From Oscillospiraceae bacterium (GTDB lineage: Bacteria; Bacillota; Clostridia; Oscillospirales; Oscillospiraceae): a DNA stretch of 57,502 nucleotides. The stretch's first letter is position 1. Every line of letters begins with the position of its first letter. The notes under the pieces were generated by a model. That model saw only the letters and a program-made list of their open reading frames with translations. It was not told the DNA's origin and did no database searches. Of this stretch, positions 45,942 to 57,502 are shown one piece after another. The translations under genes were made by a program, and so were the position numbers. The stretch is taken from the NCBI GenBank assembly GCA_017515345.1, contig JAFWFZ010000040.1, positions 1-57,502 of the forward strand, given 5' to 3'.

Positions 45942-46634
45942 ATGGTACAAATGATAGACGTCTACAAGGCTTATGACAACGGCACGAAGGCGCTGAAGGG
46001 CATAAGCTTTGAGTTGGACGACGGCGAATTCGCTTTCCTTGTGGGGCCCTCCGGCTCCGGAAAGTCCACGATCATCAAGCTCCTTACCGGCGAGATCGCC
46101 GCGACGGAGGGCAGGGTAGTGGTGAACGGCTTTGACCTGGGACAGATGAAAATGCGCAAAATGCCGCGCATGCGCAGGACGCTGGGCGTCGTGTTCCAGG
46201 ATTTCAGGCTCATCGAGAAAAAGACCGTCTATGAGAATGTGGCTTTTGCCATGCGCGCTGTCGGCGCGTCGAACAGGGAGATCAGAAAGCGCGTTCCCTA
46301 CGTGCTGGAGCTCGTGGGGCTGAACGTGGATCCCAAAAGAAAACCCCAGGAGCTCTCCGGCGGCGAGCAGCAGCGTGTCGCCATTGCAAGGGCGCTGGTG
46401 AACAACCCGTCGATGATCATCGCGGACGAGCCCACGGGCAATCTGGATCCCGCGCGAAGCCTGGAGATCATCCTGCTCCTCCAGAAGATCAATGAGCTGG
46501 GGACCACGGTCCTCATTGTCACCCACGAGAAGGATCTGGTGGATCAGTTCTCCAAGCGGGTCATTGCCATCGACCAGGGCAGACTCATCAGCGACGGAAC
46601 GGGCGGATATTATACTTATGAGAATATTCAGTAG
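45942..46634 (+). CDS. ftsE: Cell-division ATP-binding protein FtsE
   Basis: 230 residues. Walker A GPSGSGKST (35-43), signature LSGGEQQR, Walker B MIIADEPTG and switch THEKDL. FtsE powers FtsX at the septum to activate a peptidoglycan hydrolase. It overlaps ftsX by 17 nt. Confidence 0.95.
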   Translation: MVQMIDVYKAYDNGTKALKGISFELDDGEFAFLVGPSGSGKSTIIKLLTGEIAATEGRVVVNGFDLGQMKMRKMPRMRRTLGVVFQDFRLIEKKTVYENVAFAMRAVGASNREIRKRVPYVLELVGLNVDPKRKPQELSGGEQQRVAIARALVNNPSMIIADEPTGNLDPARSLEIILLLQKINELGTTVLIVTHEKDLVDQFSKRVIAIDQGRLISDGTGGYYTYENIQ

Positions 46635-47505
46635 AATTGGCTATTATATAAAAGAAGGCGTCAGCAGCATCTTCACCCACGGGTTCATGTCCTTTGCCTC
46701 TATCTGCGTCATCGTGGCCTGTCTGCTCATCATGGGCAGCTTCACGCTGCTTGCGCTGAACGTGCAGCGGATCATTGGAACGTTTGAGGATGAGAACATC
46801 ATCCTCGCCTTTGTGGACGATTCCCTGGACGATGCCCAGGCCCGGGACCTCCAGTCAAAGCTGCAGGCTGTGGAGCATGTGGAGCGCGCGGAGTTCATCA
46901 GTCGGGACGAGGCGATGGAGAGCCTTACGAGCACGTATGACAAGGAATATTTCGATAACCTGGATTCCACCGTCCTTGCCCACCGCTACGCCGTATATCT
47001 CGACGATATCGCCTATGCCTCCCAGGTGCAGAACGCCGTAAAGGATATCCCCGGCATAGCCCGGGTGAACGCAAACCTGCACATCGCGCGCGGCTTCATT
47101 ACGGTGCGCAACATAGTGGCCAGCGTTTCGCTGGTGCTTATCGTGGTGCTGTTCGTCATTTCTCTTTTCATCATGTCGAACACCATCAAGCTCGCCACCT
47201 TTGAGCGGCGGGAGGAGATCGCCATCATGCGCATGGTGGGCGCCACCAGCCACTTTATCCGCACCCCCTTCGTGCTGGAGGGGTTTATCCTCGGGATCGT
47301 GGGCGCGCTCGTGGCGTATCTGGCCCAGTGGGGCCTCTACGAACTGGTGACGGAAAAGCTCATCGCCCGGTTCAGCAGCACCTTTATCAGTACACTGCCC
47401 TTCTCGGAGGTTAACATCCCTCTGCTGGTCGTTTTCGGAGTTATCGGCTTCATCGTCGGTGTCGGCGGAAGCTCCCTTGCGATCAAGAATTATCTCAAGG
47501 TCTAA
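46618..47505 (+). CDS. ftsX: Cell-division protein FtsX
   Basis: 295 residues. Four membrane helices: one near residues 25-45 and three near the C-terminus (about 168-190, 222-245, 265-285), with an extracytoplasmic domain between helices 1 and 2 (about 46-165) that contacts the hydrolase. The ATG at 46618 lies inside ftsE; the longer upstream frame is not coding. Confidence 0.95.
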   Translation: MRIFSRIGYYIKEGVSSIFTHGFMSFASICVIVACLLIMGSFTLLALNVQRIIGTFEDENIILAFVDDSLDDAQARDLQSKLQAVEHVERAEFISRDEAMESLTSTYDKEYFDNLDSTVLAHRYAVYLDDIAYASQVQNAVKDIPGIARVNANLHIARGFITVRNIVASVSLVLIVVLFVISLFIMSNTIKLATFERREEIAIMRMVGATSHFIRTPFVLEGFILGIVGALVAYLAQWGLYELVTEKLIARFSSTFISTLPFSEVNIPLLVVFGVIGFIVGVGGSSLAIKNYLKV

Positions 47506-47520
47506 GGAGCGTGATTTTGC

Positions 47521-48864
47521 TTGAGCAGAAAGTGGTTGATACGCACGGTTGCCATCGTGCTGGCGATTGTCCTGCTCGGTTCCGTGCTGTTCGGCGTGAT
47601 CAGCAGCGTTACTGCGCGTGCCGTCAGCCAGGATGAGATCGATGAGCTGAAGGCCCAGGCTGAGAGCCTTGAGGAAAGGCAGAATGAGCTTGCTGAGCAG
47701 AAGGCGTCGGTAGAATATGAGAATATGACCACCCTGGCCAAGAAAGCCGTCCTTGACGAGCAGGTGAGCCTCACTGAGCAGGAAATAGCGAACGTGAACG
47801 CCACTATTGCCCGGTATGAGCAGCGCATCGTCGAGAAGGAGGCCGAAGTCGCGGAGGCCCAAAAGGCGGAGGACGATCAGTGGGAGCTCTACAAGACCCG
47901 TATCCGCGCCATGGAGGAGAACGGCCCGATCTCGTACCTCGCCGTCATCTTTGAGGCGAACAGCTTTGCAGACCTGCTTGCCCGCATCGACTTCGTCGGC
48001 CAGATCATGCGTTATGACAAGGAAGTGTACGAGCAGTGGGTCGAGTACCGCAATAAGACCATTGAAGCCAAGACCGCCCTGCAGGAGACGAAGCAGGAGC
48101 TGGAGGCGGAGAAGAAAAAGCTCGAGAGTAAGCAGGCTGACCTGGAGCGGCAGATCAATGACGCTCAGGAGCTCATCCTTCAGCAGCAGGAGAGCATCGA
48201 GACCTATATCGCCTATATGGAGGAGGTCGAGCAGCAGAGAGCCGACCTGGATGCCGAGATCGAGCAGAAGATCGCGGAGTATGAGGCGGAGCAGGAGCGC
48301 ATCCGCAAGGAGCGCGAGGCTGCGGAGGCTGCCGCAAGGGCGGCTGCCGCTGCCGCCGCTGCCGCAGCCGCGGCTTCCGTCAAAACGAACGAGGCCAGCG
48401 GGTCCGACGACTGGGATTACGGAGACGGCGAGTGGGGCGGCGAGGCCGTCGGCACCGGCACCTTCATCTGGCCGGCGCCGGCCAGCAACATCGTCACCTC
48501 TCTCTACGGCAACCGCTACCACCCCATTTACCATTACTACACCAGCCATAACGGCGTTGACATCGGCGCCGGCTACGGCACTGAGGTGCTGGCAGCCGAC
48601 AGCGGCGTGGTCATGGTTTCCGAGTATCACTGGTCCTTCGGCAACTATATCATGATCAACCACGGCAACGGCTATGTGACCCTGTACGGCCACATGAGCA
48701 CGCTGATCGCCTCCGCCGGGGAGAGCGTGTATCAGGGCGAGTGCATCGGACTCGTCGGCTCCACCGGCGACTCCACCGGCCCGCACCTCCACTTTGAAAT
48801 CCGGGTGAACGGTTCCCGGATCGATCCGCTCCAGTTCTTCAGCGGCTATGTGGTCAGCGAATAA
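47521..48864 (+). CDS. FtsEX-associated murein hydrolase activator/M23 endopeptidase
   Basis: 447 residues. Signal/anchor (about 8-30), a long coiled coil (about 37-285, rich in Glu, Gln, Ala, Lys), an Ala-rich hinge, and a C-terminal M23 peptidase with all zinc ligands (His343, Asp347, His424 in HNGVDIG and PHLHFE). The architecture matches PcsB/CwlO/EnvC partners of FtsEX; keeping all M23 residues suggests direct DD- or endopeptidase activity. TTG start at 47521 behind AAGGAGCG. The ftsE-ftsX-M23 order supports one complex. Confidence 0.93.
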   Translation: MSRKWLIRTVAIVLAIVLLGSVLFGVISSVTARAVSQDEIDELKAQAESLEERQNELAEQKASVEYENMTTLAKKAVLDEQVSLTEQEIANVNATIARYEQRIVEKEAEVAEAQKAEDDQWELYKTRIRAMEENGPISYLAVIFEANSFADLLARIDFVGQIMRYDKEVYEQWVEYRNKTIEAKTALQETKQELEAEKKKLESKQADLERQINDAQELILQQQESIETYIAYMEEVEQQRADLDAEIEQKIAEYEAEQERIRKEREAAEAAARAAAAAAAAAAAASVKTNEASGSDDWDYGDGEWGGEAVGTGTFIWPAPASNIVTSLYGNRYHPIYHYYTSHNGVDIGAGYGTEVLAADSGVVMVSEYHWSFGNYIMINHGNGYVTLYGHMSTLIASAGESVYQGECIGLVGSTGDSTGPHLHFEIRVNGSRIDPLQFFSGYVVSE

Positions 48865-48897
48865 GGGCTTGAGATAGTTCAATGGATTTTGAAAAAA

Positions 48898-48933
48898 CTG
48901 CCGGACCCGCATACGGGTCCGGCAGAGCTTTTT
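48898..48933 (+). terminator. ftsEX operon terminator
   Basis: An 11-bp stem (48898-48908 with 48915-48925, loop GCATAC) leads into AGC and TTTTT. Confidence 0.92.
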
Positions 48934-49004
48934 CTGCGGCGAACGAAACCGATCTGATGCTCCGCCCCTCGGAGCAGATACGGCTCTGAATTTAGGAGAA
49001 AAGT

Positions 49005-49051
49005 GAGAAAAAAGCCCTCTGCTCCGGATGGATACCGGGGCGGAGGGCTTT
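49005..49051 (-). terminator. Leftward-facing terminator upstream of rpoB
   Basis: A 17-bp stem with two G·U pairs (49011-49027 with 49035-49051, loop ATGGATA). On the - strand it is followed by TTTTTTCTCAC, the form of an intrinsic terminator, whereas the + strand has no T run. No gene on the - strand is seen to its right, so it may end antisense transcription; it might otherwise be an unused structure. Confidence 0.6.
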
Positions 49052-49137
49052 GCGCCGGTGAAATGGGTACATCGGGCAGCCGAACTTCGCCAATAACGGA
49101 AAATTGCTTTGAGTAAGCAGAAAAAAAGAAAAAATGC

Positions 49138-49167
49138 TTGACATCGACCGCCGATGTTTGGTAAAAT
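49138..49167 (+). promoter_or_regulatory. rpoBC promoter
   Basis: -35 TTGACA (49138-49143), 18-bp spacer, -10 TAAAAT (49162-49167). The implied leader is about 155 nt. Confidence 0.78.
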
Positions 49168-49187
49168 AAATCGCTATACGCAAAAAA

Positions 49188-49216
49188 GAGGACGAAACTA
49201 CCCCAGTTTCATCCTC
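49188..49216 (+). other. Hairpin in the rpoB leader
   Basis: Arms GAGGACGAAAC and GTTTCATCCTC pair except for one C-A mismatch, loop TACCCCA, about 15 nt after the transcription start. It has no T tract on the + strand, so it is a leader structure rather than a terminator. The rest of the leader up to 49330 has no gene. Confidence 0.6.
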
Positions 49217-49330
49217 GAATACAGTGTAACACGGTTTTTCCAAAAATCAACCTCAGACCGCCAAAAGATAACAACTCACCCTAGCGTGTCTTTTTGACGG
49301 CGCCTATATCAAAATGAAGGAGTGGAGCGA

Positions 49331-52300
49331 ATGCCAAAGGACATGGTAATGATGCCCAGGGACGTGGCATACGGCAAGACCATCAGGAAGAGCTTTGCCA
49401 AGGCCGAGGAGATCCAGGATATGCCCAATCTTCTCGAGGTGCAGAAGGACTCCTACAAGTGGTTCCTGGAAACGGGACTCAGGGAGGTCTTCCGCGATGT
49501 GGCGTCTATCAACGACTATACAGGCAATCTTGAGCTCAGTTTCATCGACTACCGCATGAACGACAGGCCCAAATACTCCATCGAGGAGTGCAAGGCGCGG
49601 GACGCCACATACGCCGCCCCGCTAAAGGTCAGCGTGCGCCTTCGCAACCGGGAGACGGAGGAGATCAAGGAGCAGGAGATCTTCATGGGCGACTTCCCGC
49701 TCATGACGAACGCCGGCACTTTCATCATCAACGGTGCCGAGCGCGTTGTCGTCTCCCAGATCATCCGTTCGCCCAGCGCGTACTTTGAGAGAAAGCACGA
49801 CGCCAAAACGGCCATCACCCTCTACGGGGCGACGCTGATCCCCTACAGAGGCGCCTGGCTGGAATATGAGACGGATGCGTCCGAGGCGTTCTATGTCCGC
49901 ATCGACAAGAACCGTAAGCTGCCTGTCACCTGGCTTCTCCGTGCCATCGGCCAGCCCAGGGAGGAGGAGCCCTATTCCTGGCTGAGCCTGGAGTCCGCGT
50001 CCTCCGGCGCTACCACAACGGAGCAGCTCAAGGAAGTGTTCGGCGATGACGAGCGCATCAATGTCACGCTGGACAAGGATTCCTGCTCCGGGCGGGAGGA
50101 AGCTCTCATTGAGATCTACCGCCGCCTGCGTCCCGGCGATCCTCCCACGGTGGATTCCGCCGAAACACTGATCCACAATCTGTTTTTCGACCCCAGGAGA
50201 TACGACATATCCACTGTCGGCCGCTATAAGTTCAACAAGAAGCTGGCGATCTGGCACCGGCTGAACGGCCAGACCCTGGCCCGCCCCGTCGCCGATCCCA
50301 TGACCGGCGAGATCATCGCCGAAGCGGGGGAGACCCTCACCCGCGAGCGCGCCGAGGAGATCGACAGCCGCGGTGTCATGGAGGCGTACATCCACATCGA
50401 CGGCCGCGATGTCAAGGTGTTCTCCAACGGCATGGTGAAGCTGGACGGCTTTGTGGATTTCGATCCTCTGGAGGAGCTTGGCGTCAAGGAGCGTGTTCGC
50501 TTCGTGATCCTCAAGAAGCTGCTGGAGCAGTATGAGGGCGACGAGCTGAAGGACGCCATCCGCGCGAACATCGACGATCTGGTCCCGCGGCACATCATCC
50601 CCGATGATATCTTTGCCACGGTCAACTACCTCAACTGCCTGGCCCACGGCGCCGGTGAAGCCGATGATATCGACCATCTGGGCAACCGCCGTATGCGCAG
50701 CGTAGGCGAACTGCTGCAGAATCAGTTCCGCGTGGGCTTCTCCCGCATGGAGCGTGTGATCCGCGAGCGGATGACCCTCCAGGATCTGGACATCATCACG
50801 CCTCAGTCGCTGATCAACATCCGGCCCGTGACCGCCGCCATCAAGGAGTTCTTTGGCTCCTCGCCTCTTTCCCAGTTCATGGATCAGACGAATCCTCTGG
50901 CAGAGCTGACCCACAAGCGCCGTCTCTCCGCCCTCGGCCCCGGCGGCCTGTCAAGAGAGCGCGCCAGCTTCGATGTGCGCGACGTCCACTACAGCCACTA
51001 CGGCCGCATGTGTCCCATCGAGACGCCTGAAGGCCCGAACATCGGCCTGATCTCCTACCTGGCGTCCTATGCCCGCGTCAACGAATACGGCTTCATCATC
51101 GCCCCCTACCGCAAGGTGGAGAAGGGGACCTGCCGCGTCACGGACGAGGTGGTCTACCTTACCGCAGATATGGAGGACGAGTACATCGTCGCGGAGGCTA
51201 CAGAGCCTCTGGATGAAAACGGCTGCCTGTTGAACCAGCGTATCACATGCCGTCACCGGGACGAGATCGTCGAGGTGGACAGGGAGCGCGTGGACTTCGT
51301 GGACATCAGCCCGCGGATGATGGTTTCCATCGCCACGGCCATGATTCCCTTCCTGGAGAACGATGACGCCAACCGCGCCCTCATGGGCGCGAATATGCAG
51401 CGCCAGGCCGTGCCGCTGCTCACCACCGAGGCGCCCATCGTCGCTACCGGCATCGAGCACAAGTGCGCCGTGGACTCCACCGTCGTGGTGGTGGCGGAGG
51501 ACGGCGGCGTAGTCACCGAGGTCAGCGCCACGGGCGTCACCGTGAAGTACGACTCCGGTGAGATCAAGAGCTACAAGCTGACGAAATTTGCCCGCTCCAA
51601 CCAGGGTACCTGCTCCAACCAGCGGCCCATCGTGGATGCCGGCCAGAGAGTGGAGAAGGGCGACGTCCTTGCGGATGGCCCCTCCACCAGCCAGGGCGAG
51701 ATCGCGCTGGGCAAAAATATCCTCGTGGGCTTCATGACCTGGGAGGGCTACAACTACGAGGATGCTATCCTGCTGAATGAGCGCCTTGCCATGGATGACG
51801 TGTTCACCTCGATCCATATCGAGGAGCACGAGATCGACGCCCGCGACACGAAGCTGGGGCCCGAGGAGATTACGAGAGATATCCCCGGCGTTGGCGAGGA
51901 TTCCCTGAGATACCTGGATGAGCGCGGCATCATCATGGTGGGCGCGGAGGTCCATGCCGGCGACATTCTGGTGGGCAAGGTCACTCCCAAGGGTGAAACC
52001 GACCTCACCGCGGAGGAGCGGCTCCTGCGCGCTATCTTCGGCGAAAAGGCAAGGGAAGTGCGGGATACGTCCCTGAAGGTCCCCCACGGCGAAAGCGGCA
52101 TCGTGGTGGACGTGAAGGTGTTCACCCGCGAAAACGGCGACGAGCTGAGCCCCGGCGTCAATATGGTCGTTCGGTGCTACATCGCCCAGAAGAGAAAGAT
52201 CAGCGTGGGCGACAAGATGGCCGGCCGCCACGGCAACAAGGGCGTTGTCTCCCGCATCCTGCCCAAGGAGGATATGCCCTACATGCCCGACGGCACGCCG

Positions 52301-53109
52301 CTGGACATCGTGCTGAATCCCCTGGGCGTCCCGTCCCGAATGAACATCGGGCAGGTGCTGGAGGTCCACCTGGGCTATGCTGCCAGGACCCTGGGCTGGA
52401 AGGTGGCTACCCCCATCTTCAACGGCGCAAACGAACGGGATATCCGGGACATGCTGGACTACGCCGGACTCCGTTCCGACGGCAAGAGTATTCTCTACGA
52501 CGGCCGCACCGGCGAGCCCTTTGACAACCCGGTCACCGTCGGATATGTCTACTTCCTCAAGCTCCACCATCTGGTGGACGACAAGATCCACGCCCGCAGC
52601 ACCGGCCCCTACAGCCTCGTGACCCAGCAGCCTCTGGGCGGCAAGGCTCAGTTTGGCGGCCAGCGCTTCGGCGAAATGGAGGTCTGGGCATTGGAGGCCT
52701 ATGGCGCCGCCTACACCCTGCAGGAGATTCTCACCGTGAAGTCGGACGACGTCACCGGCCGTGTGCGCACCTACGAGTCCATCGTCAAAGGGCACAATAT
52801 CCCGCAGCCCGGCGTGCCCGAATCCTTCAAGGTGCTGGTAAAGGAACTCCAGTCCCTGTGCCTCGACGTTCGCGTCCTTGATGCGGACGGCAACAAGATC
52901 GACCTGAAGACCGAAGACGATGATCTGGACTTCAACGACGTCATGGGACGGAACGCCGTCTACCACGCCGACGATGCGGAGATCGAGGCCAGCGGCTACT
53001 CCATCGAGGATGTGGAGGGCGACGATGATTTCATCGGCGACCAGGACGACGAGGACTACAGCGATGATTACGTCGACGACAGCCTTGAGGGCGATGAGGA
53101 GGGTATATA

Positions 53110-53110
<1 letters not shown>
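49331..53110 (+). CDS. rpoB: DNA-directed RNA polymerase beta subunit
   Basis: 1259 residues, the normal Firmicutes size. The rifampicin-pocket cluster [20 protein letters not shown] is wild type, so no rifampicin resistance is predicted. Also visible are [38 protein letters not shown] and the C-terminal switch region with an acidic tail (DDDLDFND...). The ATG at 49331 has AAGGAG upstream; a GTG 9 nt earlier is less likely. It overlaps rpoC by one base. Confidence 0.98.
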
Positions 53111-56703
<3,593 letters not shown>

Positions 56704-56723
56704 CATTCCCGGAAGCAGAAATC

Positions 56724-56743
56724 ACGGGTCCGGGACCCGTTTT
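56724..56743 (+). terminator. rpoBC terminator
   Basis: Six-base arms ACGGGT and ACCCGT, loop CCGGG, then TTTTCG. Short but GC-rich. Confidence 0.65.
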
Positions 56744-56754
56744 CGTCTGACGAT

Positions 56755-56786
56755 CTTCACCTCCGCTTTAAATAGCGGAGGTGAAG
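56755..56786. other. Perfect 13-bp hairpin between rpoC and rpsL
   Basis: Arms at 56755-56767 and 56774-56786 are exact complements with loop TTAAAT. A T run starts only about 12 nt later, so it is not a textbook terminator; it may be a back-up terminator or a processing signal. Confidence 0.6.
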
Positions 56787-56816
56787 CGCAAATATACACT
56801 TTTTTTCGTTTTCTTA

Positions 56817-56845
56817 TTGACGGATCGAAGAAGCTGTGTTATCAT
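56817..56845 (+). promoter_or_regulatory. rpsL (str operon) promoter
   Basis: -35 TTGACG (56817-56822), 17-bp spacer, -10 TATCAT (56840-56845). Confidence 0.75.
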
Positions 56846-56928
56846 GACTCTCTGTGTGATAACCATGGTTTTTGCGGATAACCCCAGGTTTTCCGTTAAA
56901 AATAATATTTCAGGAAAGGAGGAACAAA

Positions 56929-57354
56929 ATGCCGACTTTTAACCAGCTTGTCAGAAAGGGAAGAGAGCTTCAGACCTACAAGTCCTCGTCTCCCGCCATG
57001 CAGAAGGGCCTCAACACCCTGCGCAACAAGGAGACCGACCTGAGCTCCCCCCAGAAGAGAGGCGTCTGCACCGCCGTCAGAACTTCCACGCCGAAGAAGC
57101 CTAACTCCGCGCTTCGTAAGATCGCCCGTGTTCGTCTCACCAACGGCTACGAGGTCACTGCCTACATCCCCGGTATCGGTCACAATCTTCAGGAGCACTC
57201 CGTTGTGATGATCCGCGGCGGTCGTGTCAAGGATCTCCCCGGTGTCCGTTACCACATCATCCGCGGCACCCTCGATACGCAGGGTGTTTCCGGCCGTATG
57301 CAGGCCCGCTCCAAGTACGGCGCGAAGAGACCCAAGGCTGCAAAGAAGAAGTAA
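56929..57354 (+). CDS. rpsL: 30S ribosomal protein S12
   Basis: 141 residues with a Firmicutes-type insert (about 24-40) before CPQKRG-equivalent QKRGVCT. The decoding-site loop [11 protein letters not shown] keeps Lys57 (Lys43 in E. coli), and GHNLQEHSV and [13 protein letters not shown] are normal, so no streptomycin resistance change is seen. AAAGGAGG precedes the ATG at 56929. The 131-nt spacer to rpsG has only weak small hairpins. Confidence 0.97.
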   Translation: MPTFNQLVRKGRELQTYKSSSPAMQKGLNTLRNKETDLSSPQKRGVCTAVRTSTPKKPNSALRKIARVRLTNGYEVTAYIPGIGHNLQEHSVVMIRGGRVKDLPGVRYHIIRGTLDTQGVSGRMQARSKYGAKRPKAAKKK

Positions 57355-57485
57355 TTTCCAACTTCAGCGGCAAATCTGCCCTGTCGTTTATCTATAGATT
57401 TTGTGGATAGACCTCGGGGCGCAACGGATACCCGTGTGTATTCGAGTACCTGTGATTCCATTTTTTAATGAAGGAGGGAAGCAAC

Positions 57486-57502
57486 GTGCCCAGAAGAGGT
57501 AA
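57486..57502 (+). CDS. rpsG: 30S ribosomal protein S7, first codons only
   Basis: AAGGAGGG stands before GTG at 57486, and the following codons read Pro-Arg-Arg-Gly, matching the MPRRG start of S7, which follows S12 in nearly all bacteria. The window ends 17 nt into the gene. Confidence 0.85.

Noticed and set aside
48992..49243. An 83-codon frame on the - strand upstream of rpoB
   Set aside because: It needs a TTG start with a weak ribosome site, crosses the rpoB promoter and hairpins, and its product resembles nothing.

Overview
The window is GC-rich chromosomal DNA from a Gram-positive anaerobe of the Clostridia. The evidence is a FabK-type FASII operon, an EtfAB/acyl-CoA dehydrogenase set with ferredoxin-fused EtfA, rubrerythrin, SLH-domain surface proteins, a clostripain-family protease, an aspS T-box, GatCAB, Firmicutes-style RpoB/RpoC, a BofC-like protein and a Firmicutes-type 6S RNA. 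An Oscillospiraceae-like gut bacterium is my best guess, but the placement is inference from gene content.

Layout. 1-1020: 3' part of an SLH/Ig-like surface protein. 1134-12686: a TetR regulator divergent from a tight twelve-gene fatty-acid operon (acpP, fabK, fabD, fabG, accB, fabZ, accC, accD, accA, two ketoacyl synthases, an AMP-forming acyl ligase) with no fabH and with a perfect operator palindrome at its promoter. 12783-15488: mutY, then a two-gene unit of a membrane-anchored MerR regulator and a YhfC-type intramembrane protease. 15548-22496: SDR, ADP-ribosylglycohydrolase, acd-etfB-etfA, LuxR regulator, rubrerythrin. 22600-30712: an Asp T-box leader driving aspS and two successive gatC-gatA-gatB sets; the first GatA has lost all three catalytic residues. 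30960-34557: an ABC exporter with two permeases. 34615-44576: PBP1A, a BofC-like protein, DUF1292, 6S RNA, an SLH beta-helix protein, clostripain, DUF4830 and a pseudouridine synthase. 44839-48864: PucR-type regulator, ftsE, ftsX and an M23 hydrolase (division-site wall hydrolysis). 49138-57502: rpoB, rpoC, rpsL and the first codons of rpsG.

Most operons are closely packed (ATGA or GTGA overlaps) and separated by strong, often bidirectional hairpin terminators. Many promoters have near-consensus -35/-10 boxes with 16-18 bp spacing. GTG or TTG starts are used by fabD, merR, gatA, gatB, PBP1A, the clostripain gene, the M23 gene, rpsG and probably the luxR gene.

The strongest leads are (1) the duplicated T-box-controlled gatCAB with a catalytically dead GatA, (2) the MerR/YhfC pair, which looks like an undescribed regulated-intramembrane-proteolysis switch, and (3) a FabH-less fatty-acid operon with its own second condensing enzyme and acyl ligase.
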